Positions 18,848 to 30,196 are shown, counted from the first letter of the stretch. The stretch is 50,822 nt of DNA from Polynucleobacter sp. AP-Reno-20A-A9 (GCF_018882085.1 NZ_JACVPB010000014.1:1-50822), one strand, 5' to 3'. The notes: generated from the sequence alone by a model not told the origin. Made by a program: numbers and translations.

Positions 18848-18874
18848 GAGAAAACCCCCAGCCCATAAAGAAAA

Positions 18875-18901
18875 AGCCCGCAAACAGCTGCGGGCTCGTT
18901 T
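18875..18901 (-). terminator. Rho-independent terminator after tctA
   Basis: AGCCCGCA (18875-18882) pairs perfectly with TGCGGGCT (18889-18896). On the minus strand the stem is followed by a T-rich run (TTTTTC), so it ends the tctBA transcript ahead of the glnS promoter. The plus side also has five T bases. Confidence 0.9.
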
Positions 18902-18919
18902 TTGTGAGGCGTAAAACTA

Positions 18920-20422
18920 TCAGTCTTCGACGAATGCCTCTTCGCGAGTCTTTTTCACTGCTGGCAGGGCCACGATTACTACCAAGAGGGCTGATGCAAT
19001 GAGCAATCCCAAGGAAAGTGGACGAGTCAAGAAGGTGGTGAAATCGCCGCGGGAAAGCAATAATGCACGGCGGAAGTTCTCTTCCATCATTGGTCCAAGC
19101 ACGAAGCCCAAAAGCAATGGAGGTGGTTCGCAACCCAATTTAAAGAAGAGGTAGCCAATGATGCCAAATGCAGCAGTCACGTATACGTCAAACACAGTGT
19201 TGTTGACGGTATAGACGCCGATACAGCAGAAAACCAGAATGGCTGGATACATGAAGCGATAAGGAATCTTCAGTAACTTGACCCAAATACCAATGAGGGG
19301 CAAGTTCAAGAGGATCAACATCACGTTACCAATCCACATGGAAGCAATCAGACCCCAGAACAAAGCTGGGTTGCTGGTCATTACCTGAGGACCTGGTTGA
19401 ATGTTGTGAATAGTCATCGCGCCAACCATCAAGGCCATCACTGCGTTTGGTGGAATACCCAAAGTCAACAATGGAATAAATGAGGTTTGGGCAGCAGCAT
19501 TGTTGGCTGATTCAGGACCAGCAACACCTTCAATGGCGCCCTTACCAAATTCATGGCTGTACTTAGAGGATTTTTTCTCAACGGAGTAGGCGCCAAAAGC
19601 GGCAAGTGCTGCACCGCCGCCTGGCAGGATACCAAGAATCGAACCAATCGTTGTACCGCGCAAGATGGAAGGAATCATGCGTTTTATATCTTGCTTGGTT
19701 GGGATCATGGTGGTCATCTTGTTTAAGAAACCTTCATCTTCACCAGTCTTCTCAAGATTGCCCATGATTTCCGCAAAACCGAATACACCCATCGCAACTG
19801 CTACGAAGCCGATGCCGTCACTCAACTCAGGAATATCAAACGCATAACGCGAAACACCAGAGTTAACGTCAGTACCGATCAAGCCCATTAAAAGACCCAA
19901 AACGATCATGCCAATCGCTTTGATCAAAGAGCCAGATGCCAATACAACCGCACCGATCAAGCCCAAGATCATGAGAGAGAAATACTCAGCAGGGCCAAAC
20001 TTAAATGCCAGCTGTGAGAGTGGTGCAGCAAAAGCGGCTAACACTAAAGTTGCTACGCAACCTGCAAAGAATGAGCCCATGCCAGCCGTAAACAATGCAA
20101 CACCGGCTCGACCATTTCTGGCCATTTGGTATCCATCGATTGCCGTCACCACCGAGGACGTCTCTCCTGGGATGTTCAACAGAATTGCTGTGGTAGAGCC
20201 ACCGTACTGTGAGCCGTAGTAAATACCAGCCAACATAATCAAGGCAGCGATTGGAGGCAAGGCGTAGGTAGCTGGCAATAACATCGCGATAGTCGCGATA
20301 GGGCCAAGACCTGGCAAAACACCAATCAGAGTTCCCAAGACGCAGCCGATTAGGCAGTACAAGAGATTTTGTAAGGTAAATGCGGTATCGAAACCGAGAG
20401 CTAAATTTGCAAATAAGTCCAT
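18920..20422 (-). CDS. tctA: Tripartite tricarboxylate transporter permease TctA
   Basis: 500 residues, the standard length, with about 11-12 hydrophobic segments. The N-terminal half contains LIGVLPGLGPIATIAMLLP and GIYYGSQYGGSTTAILLNIPGE, the signature region of the TctA large membrane subunit. A related repeat, GILPGGGAALAAFGAYSVEKK, lies mid-protein and reflects the internal duplication. It moves a carboxylate across the inner membrane with cation symport. GGGA upstream of the ATG serves as Shine-Dalgarno. It follows tctB by 18 bp, and no periplasmic binding protein (TctC) gene is adjacent. Confidence 0.95.
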   Translation of the reverse strand: MDLFANLALGFDTAFTLQNLLYCLIGCVLGTLIGVLPGLGPIATIAMLLPATYALPPIAALIMLAGIYYGSQYGGSTTAILLNIPGETSSVVTAIDGYQMARNGRAGVALFTAGMGSFFAGCVATLVLAAFAAPLSQLAFKFGPAEYFSLMILGLIGAVVLASGSLIKAIGMIVLGLLMGLIGTDVNSGVSRYAFDIPELSDGIGFVAVAMGVFGFAEIMGNLEKTGEDEGFLNKMTTMIPTKQDIKRMIPSILRGTTIGSILGILPGGGAALAAFGAYSVEKKSSKYSHEFGKGAIEGVAGPESANNAAAQTSFIPLLTLGIPPNAVMALMVGAMTIHNIQPGPQVMTSNPALFWGLIASMWIGNVMLILLNLPLIGIWVKLLKIPYRFMYPAILVFCCIGVYTVNNTVFDVYVTAAFGIIGYLFFKLGCEPPPLLLGFVLGPMMEENFRRALLLSRGDFTTFLTRPLSLGLLIASALLVVIVALPAVKKTREEAFVED

Positions 20423-20440
20423 TTTCAGTATCCCGGTACG

Positions 20441-20899
20441 TTATTGAAGAAAGAAAGGTAGTAATGGGAACTGTAATTTCAGGCCCAAAACGAATACCGA
20501 ATATGTGAAAACAATCAGAAATGTGGCGTTGACTAAGGTGCCTTTCCAATGAAATTCATGACTTGCGCTGGCTGACATAAATACCAAAACGAACACGGCT
20601 ACGATAAAGCCCATCGTTGGTAAAAGGATGCCGTATGCAATGACGGATCCAGTAATGAGGCCAATGACCTTCCAGTTGAAAGGCGGGATTTTTTCAATCG
20701 CGGCTTTAGCGCTCAGAGACTTCACCAGGATTATTAAACCCAGGGCTGTCATGACTAGGCCAAGCCAGAAGGGAAAGTATCCAGGCCCCATTTTGGCGGC
20801 AGTGCCCATTGGGTACTGGGTGGCCATAAAGGTAAAAAAGAGACCAATGACCATATACATTAGGCCGGCCCCAAAATCTTTTTGATTACGGATTTCCAA
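20441..20899 (-). CDS. tctB: Tripartite tricarboxylate transporter small subunit TctB
   Basis: 152 residues from TTG 20899, a start fixed by AAAGGAG 7 bases upstream. Four hydrophobic segments match the TctB/DUF1468 small membrane subunit, with the typical N-terminus reading KDFGAGLMYMVIGLFFTFMA. It partners TctA in the membrane. First gene of the pair and divergent from alaS. Without a neighbouring TctC the substrate is unknown; in Burkholderiales many TctC (Bug) proteins are encoded at distant loci. Confidence 0.92.
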   Translation of the reverse strand: MEIRNQKDFGAGLMYMVIGLFFTFMATQYPMGTAAKMGPGYFPFWLGLVMTALGLIILVKSLSAKAAIEKIPPFNWKVIGLITGSVIAYGILLPTMGFIVAVFVLVFMSASASHEFHWKGTLVNATFLIVFTYSVFVLGLKLQFPLLPFFLQ

Positions 20900-20976
20900 G
20901 TTGCGCTCCTTTATTACCGACTTATTTGTCGATTTATTGATGTTGTGGGATTGTAAGGCAGGATATGGGTATCTTG

Positions 20977-20994
20977 TCTAGGGTTTGCCCTAGA
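20977..20994. promoter_or_regulatory. Palindrome over the alaS -35 region
   Basis: TCTAGGG (20977-20983) and CCCTAGA (20988-20994) are perfect 7-bp arms with a TTTG spacer. The right arm covers the predicted alaS -35 hexamer TTGCCC (20985-20990). The position suits an operator that represses alaS, and perhaps also the divergent tctBA. Confidence 0.5.
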
Positions 20995-21013
20995 GAGGTG
21001 CCAATGCGATAAT
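20985..21013 (+). promoter_or_regulatory. alaS promoter
   Basis: TTGCCC (20985-20990), a 17-base spacer and GATAAT (21008-21013) preceded by TGC, an extended -10. The ATG at 21021 follows after 7 bases, so the transcript should begin at or within a base or two of the start codon. Confidence 0.6.
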
Positions 21014-21020
21014 TATTGCC

Positions 21021-23645
21021 ATGAAAGTATCCCAAATTCGCCAGGCCTATCTGGACTTCTTTGCCCAAAAAGGCCACCAAATCGTCCCATCCAGCCCAGT
21101 AGTGCCAGGGGATGACCCAACCCTGCTATTTACTAATGCGGGCATGAACCAATTTAAAGATGTGTTTTTGGGCTTCGATAAGCGCCCTTATAACCGCGCG
21201 ACGACTGCCCAGAAGTGCATTCGGGCAGGTGGAAAACATAATGATTTGGATAACGTCGGATACACCGCGCGTCACCATACCTTTTTTGAAATGCTGGGGA
21301 ATTTCTCCTTTGGAGACTATTTTAAGAAGGACGCTATTCAGTTTGCTTGGGATTTATTGACCCAAGTATTTAAGCTGCCGAAAGAGAAGCTTTTAGTCAC
21401 CGTGTATGCGGAAGACGATGAGGCTTTTGAAATTTGGAATAAACAAATCGGCGTTCCTGCGGATCGCATTATTCGCATTGGGGATAACAAGGGCGCGCGT
21501 TACGCTTCGGATAATTTTTGGATGATGGGTGATACAGGCCCTTGTGGACCTTGCACTGAAATTTTTTATGATCACGGCGACCATATTCCTGGCGGCCCTC
21601 CTGGAAGTCCAGATGAAGATGGTGATCGCTTCATCGAGATTTGGAATAACGTCTTCATGCAGTACAACCGCGATGAGGCTGGTGTAATGCATCCACTACC
21701 TAAGCCTAGCGTTGATACAGGCATGGGTCTTGAGCGCATTGCAGCAGTCTTGCAGCATGTTCATTCTAATTATGAGATCGACCTCTTCGTCAATCTCATC
21801 AAGGCTTCCAAGGAGGCCGTTGATGCTGCGGGTGGTGAAAATTGTGATGCTCAAAGCCCTTCATTGCGGGTAATTTCTGACCACATCCGTGCATGTAGTT
21901 TCATTGTGGTCGATGGCATCATTCCTGGTAATGCTGGTCGTGGCTATGTATTGCGTCGTATTGCACGTCGCGCGATTCGTCATGGTTACAAACTAGGTGC
22001 ACGCAAACCATTCTTTTATCAGCTGGTACCTGCGCTTGTTAAAGAGATGGGTGAAGCCTATCCAGAGTTACGCGCCGCACAAGACAAAGTCAGTGAAGTT
22101 ATTAAGCAAGAAGAAGAGCGCTTCTTTCAAACGATTGCCAATGGCATGGAAATTTTGGATGGTGCTTTAGCTGGTGGCGCAAAAATAGTGGATGGAGAAA
22201 CAGCTTTTCGCTTACATGACACTTTTGGTTTCCCATTGGATCTAACGGCTGACGTTTGTCGTGAGCGTGGCGTCACTGTCGATGCAGATGGCTTTGAAGT
22301 GGCGATGCAGAAGCAGCGCGACCAGGCAAGAGTTGCGGGCAAATTCAAGGTAGCTCAAGGCCTGGATTACAAAGGTAAGCCTACGCAGTTTCATGGTTAT
22401 GACACCTTGAAGCATGAAGGCGCCAAAGTAACGGCACTCTATGTGGATGGCTCATCAGTCCCCTCTATTAAAGCGGGTGATGCAGCTGTCATTGTTTTAG
22501 ACAACACCCCTTTTTATGCTGAATCTGGCGGCCAAGTAGGCGACAAAGGTGAGCTACGCAATGAAAGTATTCGTTTCGCAGTAGAAGACACTTTCAAGAT
22601 TCAGGCTGATGTATTTGGTCATCAGGGTGAAGTGCTTGAGGGTGAGCTCAAAGTAGGTGATGCTATTAATGCATTAGTAGACACCCAGCAAAGAGCCGAT
22701 ACGATGCGCAACCACAGCGCTACTCATATCTTGCACAAAGCCTTACGTGAGGTGCTGGGTGATCATGTGCAGCAAAAAGGTTCATTGGTAGATGCCACTA
22801 AGACCCGCTTCGACTTTACGCACAATGCGCCTATTACGGCTGAGCAAATTCGCCGTATTGAAGACATCGTAAACCAAGAGATTCTGGAAAACACAGCCAC
22901 TTCAGGCAAAGTCATGTCTTTGGATGATGCGCAAAAGACTGGAGCCATGATGTTGTTTGGCGAGAAGTACGGCGAAGAAGTGCGAGTACTGGAGATAGGT
23001 TCTTCTAAAGAACTTTGTGGCGGTACTCACGTAGGACGTACTGGTGATATCGGTAGCTTGAAGATTGTTTCCGAAGGCGGCGTTGCCGCTGGCATCCGTC
23101 GTGTTGAGGCGGTTACAGGAAGCAATGCCTTGCATTTCTTGCAAGACTTAGAAGATAAGATCAATGAAGCTGCAGCGCTTCTCAAAACCCATCCTGGTGA
23201 TTTGGTCAATCGCGTTGCGCAACTTCAAGAAAGCCTGCGTCAAGCGGAGCGCGAATTAGAGAAGGCGAATTCTAAGTTGGCTGCAAGCCAGGGCGATGAG
23301 TTAGCAGGTCAGGCTATCGATGTGAATGGCATCAAGGTACTTGCTGCTCGACTTGATGGTGCTGATGCTGGCGTATTGCGCGAAACAATGGATGCCCTAA
23401 AGGCAAAGTTGAAAACTGCTGCCATTGTGTTGGCCTCAGTTCAAGGCGATAAGGTGAGCTTGATTGCTGGTGTTACGGCTGACTCGATTGGCAAAGTAAA
23501 GGCAGGTGATCTCGTGAACTTTGTTGCTCAACAAGTGGGTGGTAAAGGTGGCGGCAAACCAGAAATGGCAATGGCTGGTGGAACTGATCCTAGCAAGTTG
23601 GGCGTAGCCTTAAGCGGCGTTAAAGACTGGATAGCAAGCAAATGA
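21021..23645 (+). CDS. alaS: Alanyl-tRNA synthetase
   Basis: 874 residues, full length. The class II catalytic domain (about 1-460) starts with [20 protein letters not shown] and has [11 protein letters not shown]. The editing domain carries the zinc/serine-clearing motif HSATH (about 565-569) and [13 protein letters not shown] (about 667). A coiled-coil and C-Ala domain with a glycine-rich [15 protein letters not shown] segment closes the protein. It charges tRNA-Ala and clears Ser and Gly. It overlaps tusA by 4 bp. A palindrome over its -35 box suggests repression, perhaps by AlaRS itself as known in E. coli. Confidence 0.98.
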   Translation: MKVSQIRQAYLDFFAQKGHQIVPSSPVVPGDDPTLLFTNAGMNQFKDVFLGFDKRPYNRATTAQKCIRAGGKHNDLDNVGYTARHHTFFEMLGNFSFGDYFKKDAIQFAWDLLTQVFKLPKEKLLVTVYAEDDEAFEIWNKQIGVPADRIIRIGDNKGARYASDNFWMMGDTGPCGPCTEIFYDHGDHIPGGPPGSPDEDGDRFIEIWNNVFMQYNRDEAGVMHPLPKPSVDTGMGLERIAAVLQHVHSNYEIDLFVNLIKASKEAVDAAGGENCDAQSPSLRVISDHIRACSFIVVDGIIPGNAGRGYVLRRIARRAIRHGYKLGARKPFFYQLVPALVKEMGEAYPELRAAQDKVSEVIKQEEERFFQTIANGMEILDGALAGGAKIVDGETAFRLHDTFGFPLDLTADVCRERGVTVDADGFEVAMQKQRDQARVAGKFKVAQGLDYKGKPTQFHGYDTLKHEGAKVTALYVDGSSVPSIKAGDAAVIVLDNTPFYAESGGQVGDKGELRNESIRFAVEDTFKIQADVFGHQGEVLEGELKVGDAINALVDTQQRADTMRNHSATHILHKALREVLGDHVQQKGSLVDATKTRFDFTHNAPITAEQIRRIEDIVNQEILENTATSGKVMSLDDAQKTGAMMLFGEKYGEEVRVLEIGSSKELCGGTHVGRTGDIGSLKIVSEGGVAAGIRRVEAVTGSNALHFLQDLEDKINEAAALLKTHPGDLVNRVAQLQESLRQAERELEKANSKLAASQGDELAGQAIDVNGIKVLAARLDGADAGVLRETMDALKAKLKTAAIVLASVQGDKVSLIAGVTADSIGKVKAGDLVNFVAQQVGGKGGGKPEMAMAGGTDPSKLGVALSGVKDWIASK

Positions 23646-23887
23646 GTGAATCAGTAAATATTGCTTTTAACGCAGAGGTGGATGCGATTGGTATGAACTG
23701 CCCATTGCCTATCTTGCGTACTAAAAAAGCGTTGGCAACCATGCAGTCAGGTGAGGTCTTAAAGATTAAGGCAACCGATGCGGGTGCCGCTCATGACTTT
23801 CCTGCTTTTGCTAAGCAAACTGGCAATGAGTTGCTTGCAAGCACTACCGAAGGTGATGTACTGGTTTTCTTTATGAAACGTAGGTAG
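23642..23887 (+). CDS. tusA: TusA/SirA-family sulfur carrier protein
   Basis: 81 residues. The family signature is [14 protein letters not shown] with the sulfur-carrying cysteine at position 20, followed by the [10 protein letters not shown] strand and the final VLVFFMKR. TusA-type proteins relay persulfide sulfur from a cysteine desulfurase towards tRNA 2-thiouridine, molybdopterin or other sulfur routes. Its 4-bp ATGA overlap with alaS implies coupled translation. The exact branch (TusA or a YedF-like paralogue) is not certain. Confidence 0.88.
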   Translation: MSESVNIAFNAEVDAIGMNCPLPILRTKKALATMQSGEVLKIKATDAGAAHDFPAFAKQTGNELLASTTEGDVLVFFMKRR

Positions 23888-23931
23888 GTAAAAAGACGGG
23901 TATTTATTCTTTTAGCTAGGTGATAAAACAA

Positions 23932-23961
23932 AAGGCGGAGATTAATCTCTGCCTTTTTTAT
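23932..23961. terminator. Rho-independent terminator between tusA and galU
   Basis: Arms 23932-23941 (AAGGCGGAGA) and 23946-23955 pair with one G-T wobble around a short loop and are followed by TTTTTA on the plus strand. The minus strand also runs into a T-rich stretch, so it can serve both convergent genes. Confidence 0.85.
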
Positions 23962-23977
23962 TCCTCTTGAAGAGCTT

Positions 23978-24868
23978 TTACTTTAAAGACCAGCTTTTTA
24001 AGTACTCTGCAAATTCTTCACCTACTTCTTGGTGGCGCAGGGCGAAATCCACAGAGGCCTTCAGGTAGCCCAACTTGCTGCCACAGTCATAGCGAATGCC
24101 ATCGTATTCATAGCCAAATACAGGCTCTTTTTTTAGTAAGGCGGCAATCGCATCAGTAAGCTGAATTTCTCCGCCAGCACCGGGCTTCACATTACGAATG
24201 TGATCAAAAATCTTGGAGGATAGTACATAGCGACCAACCACTGCTAGATCAGAGGGCGCATCAGCAGGTTTTGGTTTCTCAACGATGCCATTGAGGCGAT
24301 AGATGCCTTTGCTGACTGAATCTCCCGAGATAATCCCGTATGAGCTACTTTTAGAGGGATCAATCTTCTCTACTGCCAATACAGAGCCTTGTTGTTCCTC
24401 ATGCACCTTGAGCATTTGAGCGAGTACGGGTGGCTGACCATCTAAGAGGTCATCCGCCAAAATGATGGCAAATGGCTCGTCGCCCACTAACTTCTCAGCG
24501 CATAAAACGGCGTGACCTAGTCCCAGGGGTTCGGATTGCCTGATGTACACGCAATCAACATTGTCCGGCTTTACGCTTCTGACAAGATGAAGAAGGTCTT
24601 GTTTGTTCTTCGCCTCGAGTGCGGCCTCTAATTCATATGCTTTATCAAAATGATCCTCAATCGCACGTTTGCTACGGCCTGTAACAAAAATTAGCTCTGT
24701 AATGCCAGCTGCAATAGCTTCATCCACTGCGTACTGAATCAAGGGTTTATCCACGACATTGAGCATTTCTTTGGGGCTGGCTTTAGTAGCAGGCAAAAAT
24801 CGTGTGCCAAATCCCGCAACCGGAAATACGGCCTTAGTTACTTTTTTGGAGCTGAAATGTAATGTCAT
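23978..24868 (-). CDS. galU: UTP-glucose-1-phosphate uridylyltransferase
   Basis: 296 residues. It makes UDP-glucose from UTP and glucose-1-phosphate for LPS, capsule and glycan synthesis. The nucleotide-binding start [25 protein letters not shown] (about 12-36) is diagnostic. It is followed by [19 protein letters not shown] with the metal Asp, GIVEKP, GRYVL and the [10 protein letters not shown] stretch. It lies 23 bp after valS on the same strand, and GGA upstream of the ATG gives a modest Shine-Dalgarno. GalF-like inactive paralogues differ in the catalytic loop; this one looks complete. Confidence 0.96.
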   Translation of the reverse strand: MTLHFSSKKVTKAVFPVAGFGTRFLPATKASPKEMLNVVDKPLIQYAVDEAIAAGITELIFVTGRSKRAIEDHFDKAYELEAALEAKNKQDLLHLVRSVKPDNVDCVYIRQSEPLGLGHAVLCAEKLVGDEPFAIILADDLLDGQPPVLAQMLKVHEEQQGSVLAVEKIDPSKSSSYGIISGDSVSKGIYRLNGIVEKPKPADAPSDLAVVGRYVLSSKIFDHIRNVKPGAGGEIQLTDAIAALLKKEPVFGYEYDGIRYDCGSKLGYLKASVDFALRHQEVGEEFAEYLKSWSLK

Positions 24869-24891
24869 GAAAGGTCCGTTCTTATTATTTT

Positions 24892-27783
24892 TTATTTAAG
24901 ACGATCTAATTGTGCAACAAGCTTCTCATGATTTTGCTCAAAGCCAGCAAGGCGTTGTTTTTCTTGGGCAACAACCTCGGCTGGGGCGCGTGCCACAAAG
25001 CTTTCATTGGTCAATTTACCCTTTGCTTTATTGATTTCATTGGCTAAGCGCTCAATTTCTTTGCCTAGGCGAATTCTTTCGGCGCCAACATCCACTTCAA
25101 TCTTGAGTAAAAGCTTGATATCGCCTACCAAAGCAATTGGCGCTCCTGGGGCATCTTTTTCTAAAGCAGACTCATCGCTGTAGATTTTGACCTCAGTTAA
25201 TTTGGCAAGCGCCATGAGGTAGGGAGTGGCTTTCTCAAGGAATCCTTTTGGACCACAAATCCAGAGTGGCACTTTTTGACCGGGAGGAACTTGCATCTCG
25301 CCACGAAGGTTTCTACAGGCATCCACAATGGCTTTGATTTGTGCAACCCAGGCCTCACTCTTTTCATCAATCTTTTCAGGCTGAGCAACAGGGTAAGGCT
25401 GAAGAGCAATGGTTTGTTTGGTTTGTTTAGCCAGCTCTTTGCCAGACTTTGGTCCTACAGTTTGCCAAAGCGTTTCAGTGATGAATGGAATTAGGGGATG
25501 CGCCATGCGCAAAATGGTTTCCAAAACGCGTAAGAGGGTGCGACGAGTAGCGCGTTGCTGCGCTGGCGTACCAGTCTGCAATTGCACCTTGGCAAGCTCA
25601 AGATACCAATCACAATACTCATCCCAAACAAATTGGTAAATGCTGCTGGCAATATTGTCAAAGCGATAAGCCTCAAAGCCTTTAGCTACCCCAGATTCTG
25701 TTCTTTGCAGTTGCGAAACGATCCAACGATCTGCTGGTGAAAAATCCAAATAGCCATCAGGGCCACATTGGTTGTCGCAAGGCGCAAAGCCATTGTCTTC
25801 ATCGCCACCAGGGCAGTTCATCAGAACAAAGCGCGTGGCGTTCCAGAGTTTGTTGCAGAAATTGCGATAGCCTTCACAACGCTTTTGATCAAAGTTGATA
25901 TTGCGTCCGAGCGAAGCTAGGGAGGCGAAAGTAAAGCGCAAGGCATCAGTACCAAATGCAGGAATGCCATCCGGAAACTCTTTCTTCGTTTTCTTGCTAA
26001 TACTTTCAGCTTGTTTTGGATTCATGAGGCCAGTAGTTCGTTTGCCTACTAACTCTTCAATCTTGATGCCATCAATTAAATCAATTGGGTCTAAGGTATT
26101 GCCTTTGGACTTGCTCATCTTCTGGCCTTCGGCATCGCGAACTAGACCATGAACATAGACGGTATGGAATGGTACTTTTCCTGTGAAATGGCAGGTCATC
26201 ATGACCATGCGCGCTACCCAGAAGAAGATGATGTCAAAACCAGTCACCAAAACAGAAGAAGGTAAGAAGTGATTTAAGGCAGGCGTTTCTTCTGGCCAAC
26301 CTAAAGAGCTAAAAGGCACAAGCGCAGAGCTAAACCAAGTATCCAGAACGTCAGGATCACGGTTGAGTTTGCCGGTGTAGCCAGCTGCAACAGCTTTCGC
26401 CTGAGCCTCTTCCTCAGAGCGCCCTACAAAAATTTGCCCATCATCGCCATACCAGGCTGGGATTTGATGGCCCCACCAGAGTTGACGGGAGATGCACCAG
26501 TCTTGAATGTTCTCTAACCACTGGGTGTAGGTATTAATCCAGTTTTCTGGAACAAGCTTGATATCGCCTTTGGTCACCGCATCCAAGGCTGCACCAGCAA
26601 TCGATGAGCCCGGTTGATATTTGTTATCTGGACTGGGTTTTGACATCGCCACAAACCATTGGTCAGTGAGCATTGGCTCGATGATGGTTTGGGTGCGGTC
26701 ACCCCGTGGCACCATTAATTTATGTGGTTGAACTTTATCCAATAAACCAGCAGCCTCTAAATCAGAAACTACTTGCTTACGTGCTGCGAATCTTTCCATA
26801 CCTTGATAGGCGGCTGGAGCATTCTCATTAATCTTGGCATCCAAAGTAAGGATGTTGATCATGGGCAGTTGATGACGTTGACCTACCGCATAGTCATTAA
26901 AGTCATGCGCAGGAGTGACTTTTACAACGCCAGTACCAAAATTCAAATCCACATAGTCGTCAGCAATGATAGGAATCTGGCGTTCACACAAGGGCAAGTT
27001 TACTGACTTGCCGATGAGGTGCTTATAACGCTCATCTTCTGGGTTCACCATCACGGCAACGTCGCCCAATAAGGTTTCTGGACGAGTGGTGGCAACGGTG
27101 AGGTGACCAGAGCCATCGGTCAATGGATAGCGGATATGCCACATCGATCCATCTTCTTCTTCGCTCACTACTTCTAGGTCTGAAACTGCAGTGCCTAAGA
27201 CAGGATCCCAGTTCACCAAGCGCTTGCCGCGATAAATTAAACCTTGTTCATGCAAGCGCACAAATACTTCGACAACTGCTTTGGACATCTTGCTGTCCAT
27301 CGTGAAATATTCTTTGCCCCAATCGATTGAAGCGCCAAGACGACGAATTTGGCGGGTAATGGTATTGCCGGAAGTTTCTTTCCACTCCCAGACTTTTTCT
27401 AAAAACTTGTCGCGACCTAAATCGTGGCGAGATATTTTTTGCGCATCGAGTTGACGCTCAACAACGATCTGCGTAGCAATACCGGCGTGATCGGTGCCAG
27501 GCACCCATAAGGTATTTTTGCCTGTCATACGAGCGTGACGTACCAAGCCATCCATGATGGTTTGATTGAAGGCGTGACCCATATGCAGGGTGCCGGTCAC
27601 ATTGGGTGGGGGAAGTTGGATAGAAAAATCATCCTTACCCTCATCCATGGTGGAGTCAGAAATACCCCGGCGCTCCCACTCTGGACCCCAGTAGGCCTCT
27701 ATCGGGGCGGGTTCGTAGGATTTAGCGAGCTCGTCAGCTGAGCTGGCCGCTGGTGAATTAGGGGTATTTGAGGCATTTGGCAT
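24892..27783 (-). CDS. valS: Valyl-tRNA synthetase
   Basis: 963 residues from ATG 27783 (MPNASNTPN); an in-frame TTG at 27792 overlaps the -10 region. Class I enzyme that charges tRNA-Val and edits threonine. HMGH is at 67-70 in [18 protein letters not shown] is at about 555-562, and [10 protein letters not shown] lies in the editing domain. The C-terminal coiled-coil arm (about 890-963) is rich in Lys and Glu and ends [16 protein letters not shown]. It diverges from uvrD with only 24 bp between the start codons, and is followed by galU. Confidence 0.98.
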   Translation of the reverse strand: MPNASNTPNSPAASSADELAKSYEPAPIEAYWGPEWERRGISDSTMDEGKDDFSIQLPPPNVTGTLHMGHAFNQTIMDGLVRHARMTGKNTLWVPGTDHAGIATQIVVERQLDAQKISRHDLGRDKFLEKVWEWKETSGNTITRQIRRLGASIDWGKEYFTMDSKMSKAVVEVFVRLHEQGLIYRGKRLVNWDPVLGTAVSDLEVVSEEEDGSMWHIRYPLTDGSGHLTVATTRPETLLGDVAVMVNPEDERYKHLIGKSVNLPLCERQIPIIADDYVDLNFGTGVVKVTPAHDFNDYAVGQRHQLPMINILTLDAKINENAPAAYQGMERFAARKQVVSDLEAAGLLDKVQPHKLMVPRGDRTQTIIEPMLTDQWFVAMSKPSPDNKYQPGSSIAGAALDAVTKGDIKLVPENWINTYTQWLENIQDWCISRQLWWGHQIPAWYGDDGQIFVGRSEEEAQAKAVAAGYTGKLNRDPDVLDTWFSSALVPFSSLGWPEETPALNHFLPSSVLVTGFDIIFFWVARMVMMTCHFTGKVPFHTVYVHGLVRDAEGQKMSKSKGNTLDPIDLIDGIKIEELVGKRTTGLMNPKQAESISKKTKKEFPDGIPAFGTDALRFTFASLASLGRNINFDQKRCEGYRNFCNKLWNATRFVLMNCPGGDEDNGFAPCDNQCGPDGYLDFSPADRWIVSQLQRTESGVAKGFEAYRFDNIASSIYQFVWDEYCDWYLELAKVQLQTGTPAQQRATRRTLLRVLETILRMAHPLIPFITETLWQTVGPKSGKELAKQTKQTIALQPYPVAQPEKIDEKSEAWVAQIKAIVDACRNLRGEMQVPPGQKVPLWICGPKGFLEKATPYLMALAKLTEVKIYSDESALEKDAPGAPIALVGDIKLLLKIEVDVGAERIRLGKEIERLANEINKAKGKLTNESFVARAPAEVVAQEKQRLAGFEQNHEKLVAQLDRLK

Positions 27784-27791
27784 AAGAGGCA

Positions 27792-27801
27792 AATTATAAT
27801 T
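27792..27801. promoter_or_regulatory. Shared palindromic -10 for valS (minus) and uvrD (plus)
   Basis: AATTATAATT reads identically on both strands. It contains TATAAT on plus (27795-27800), 7 bases before the uvrD ATG, and TATAAT on minus (27798-27793), 9 bases before the valS ATG. The whole 24-bp gap holds no Shine-Dalgarno in either direction. -35 boxes are weak on both sides. Confidence 0.6.
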
Positions 27802-27807
27802 GGGCTG

Positions 27808-30174
27808 ATGTACTCAGACTTGCTCGCGAACCTCAATCCAGAACAGCGCGAGGCAGTGACCCTCCCGCCCGTCCACGAAAATGGCCAAGCCCAATCAGCC
27901 TTGATTTTGGCTGGGGCAGGGAGCGGCAAGACCCGCGTCCTCACCACCCGTATAGCCTGGTTGATTCAGACCGGCCAGGTATCCCCTATAGGCGTCCTGG
28001 CAGTGACATTCACCAATAAGGCTGCCAAAGAGATGATGCTCCGCCTGAGCGCCATGCTGCCCATCAATACGCGTGGGATGTGGATTGGCACCTTTCATGG
28101 TCTTTGCAATCGTTTATTGCGTGCCCATCACAAAGAAGCGGGTTTGCCTTCCACATTCCAGATTTTGGATACCCAGGATCAACTTTCTGCGATTAAGCGT
28201 CTGTTGAAGGGTTTAAAGGTCGACGATGAAAAGTATCCCGCAAAGCAGTTGCAATACTTTATTGCCCACGCCAAGGAGCGCGGTCAACGAGCAAAAGATT
28301 TGGCTGTGGGCGATGACTTTCAAGCCAAGATGGCGCAACTGTATGCGACCTATGATGAGCAATGTCAACGCGAAGGCGTGGTGGATTTCGCTGAACTCTT
28401 ATTACGTAGTTATGAATTACTCAAGCATAGTGAAGCAATTCGGACTCACTATCAAGAGCGCTTCCGTCATATTTTGATTGACGAGTTTCAAGATACCAAT
28501 GCTTTGCAATACGCATGGCTTAAATTATTATCGGGTCATGATGCAAGTCGTATCAATGTCAGTGGCATGGGTTGTAGCTCTGTTTTTGCAGTAGGTGATG
28601 ATGACCAAAGTATTTATGCTTTCCGCGGCGCCGATGTTGAAAACATGCGCCTCTATGAAAAGCAATACCACCCATTGATGGTGAAGTTAGAGCAGAACTA
28701 TCGCTCGCATGGCCATATTTTGGATACGGCAAATCACCTTATTGCGAATAACTCCGAGCGCCTTGGTAAGAACCTTCGAACCGATGCTGGTCATGGCGAG
28801 CCAGTCCGTATTTATGAGGCGCCAAGCGATCATGCCGAAGCTGCTTGGCTGGTGGACGAGATCAAGGCTTTAGTAAATAGCGGTATCAAGCGTACAGAAG
28901 TTGCTTTGCTCTATCGCAGTAATGCACAGTCTCGCATTATTGAGCATGCATTATTTTCTGCAGGTATTCCGTATCGTGTTTATGGCGGTTTGCGCTTTTT
29001 CGAACGCGCTGAAATTAAACATGCACTGGCTTACTTACGCTTGCTCGAAAATCCAAACGACGACACTTCATTCTCCCGAGTGGTGAATTTCCCAACCCGC
29101 GGAATTGGCGCAAGATCAATCGAAGCCTTGCAAGATGCCGCCAGAGCGCAACAATGCTCTTTATATCTAGCGGCTTCTACTTTAGAAGGCAAAGCCGGTG
29201 CTGCACTCAGTGGATTTGTACGTTTAGTGGATCACATGCGTGAAGCCACTCGTCACAATACTTTGCCAGAAACGGTTGAATTCGTAATTCAGCATAGCGG
29301 CTTGATTCAGCACTATCTCTCTGAACGCGAAGGGCAAGATCGTGTCGAGAACTTACAAGAATTGATTAACGCCGCAACCGCATTTATTGCTGAAGAGGGC
29401 TATGGCCAAGATGCGGCCGCTGCAATGTTGCCGGGTGAGAATGCTCCTGGCGTTGTGGAAGTCTCTCCTTTGGCAGCCTTTTTATCGCATGCTTCATTGG
29501 AGGCAGGTGACAATCAAGCTCAAGCTGGTCAAGATGCCGTGCAGTTAATGACGGTGCACTCGGCAAAAGGCTTAGAGTTCACCTCAGTATTCATCACTGG
29601 TCTTGAGGAGGGTTTATTTCCGCATGAGAACAGCGTGAATGAGCAGAATGGCTTAGAAGAGGAGCGTCGTTTGATGTATGTGGCGATTACTCGCGCCAAG
29701 GAGCGCCTGTACCTCTCGCACACTCAATCCCGTATGCTGCATGGCCAAGTGCGCTACAACATGCCTTCTCGCTTCTTAGAGGAGCTCCCATCCGATTCAT
29801 TGAAATGGCTTACCCCTAAAGCAAGAGATGCCCGCTGGGGTGGTGGGGGCGCAAGATCCGGTTCTACTTGGCAAGATGGCTATACCCGTCAACGCGAATA
29901 TGAATCGAATGACTTTTTTGATTCAGGCTCTGATCGTCAAAGACCGGCGAAGCGAGTTGGCTCAGCTTCGATGGAAGTGAAAAGACTAGCCTCTCCGCCT
30001 CGCGGCAATTACCCATTCACCATTGGGCAGAATGTCTTTCATACAAAGTTCGGTGAGGGGCGCGTGACTGGTTTAGAAGGCGTAGATGCCGATGCAAGGG
30101 CGCAGGTTAATTTCAAGCGTCATGGCATCAAGTGGTTGCAGCTGAGTATTGCGAAGCTTGCTGCGATAGACTGA
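27808..30174 (+). CDS. uvrD: UvrD/PcrA-type DNA helicase II
   Basis: 788 residues. Superfamily 1A 3'-5' helicase used in nucleotide-excision and mismatch repair. Motif I (Walker A) is AGAGSGKT at 35-42; [10 protein letters not shown], the motif II DEFQDTN (about 224-230), [14 protein letters not shown] (about 261), [13 protein letters not shown] (about 582) and [10 protein letters not shown] follow in order. A C-terminal linker rich in Ser, Arg and Gly leads to a Tudor-like end (about 735-788) with [14 protein letters not shown], the RNA-polymerase-binding fold of UvrD/PcrA. The start has a -10 box 7 bases upstream and no Shine-Dalgarno. Confidence 0.96.
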   Translation: MYSDLLANLNPEQREAVTLPPVHENGQAQSALILAGAGSGKTRVLTTRIAWLIQTGQVSPIGVLAVTFTNKAAKEMMLRLSAMLPINTRGMWIGTFHGLCNRLLRAHHKEAGLPSTFQILDTQDQLSAIKRLLKGLKVDDEKYPAKQLQYFIAHAKERGQRAKDLAVGDDFQAKMAQLYATYDEQCQREGVVDFAELLLRSYELLKHSEAIRTHYQERFRHILIDEFQDTNALQYAWLKLLSGHDASRINVSGMGCSSVFAVGDDDQSIYAFRGADVENMRLYEKQYHPLMVKLEQNYRSHGHILDTANHLIANNSERLGKNLRTDAGHGEPVRIYEAPSDHAEAAWLVDEIKALVNSGIKRTEVALLYRSNAQSRIIEHALFSAGIPYRVYGGLRFFERAEIKHALAYLRLLENPNDDTSFSRVVNFPTRGIGARSIEALQDAARAQQCSLYLAASTLEGKAGAALSGFVRLVDHMREATRHNTLPETVEFVIQHSGLIQHYLSEREGQDRVENLQELINAATAFIAEEGYGQDAAAAMLPGENAPGVVEVSPLAAFLSHASLEAGDNQAQAGQDAVQLMTVHSAKGLEFTSVFITGLEEGLFPHENSVNEQNGLEEERRLMYVAITRAKERLYLSHTQSRMLHGQVRYNMPSRFLEELPSDSLKWLTPKARDARWGGGGARSGSTWQDGYTRQREYESNDFFDSGSDRQRPAKRVGSASMEVKRLASPPRGNYPFTIGQNVFHTKFGEGRVTGLEGVDADARAQVNFKRHGIKWLQLSIAKLAAID

Positions 30175-30186
30175 CGAGTCAGCGCA
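30162..30186. terminator. Stop-spanning inverted repeat between uvrD and the BPSS1780 gene
   Basis: CTGAC/GTCAG (30171-30175 and 30178-30182) with outer TGCG/CGCA arms surrounds the uvrD TGA at 30172-30174. The inner loop is very short, so the effective stem is small. There is no T tract. Weak, but it resembles the hairpins at other convergent ends here. Confidence 0.3.
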
Positions 30187-30196
30187 GATAAATCAT

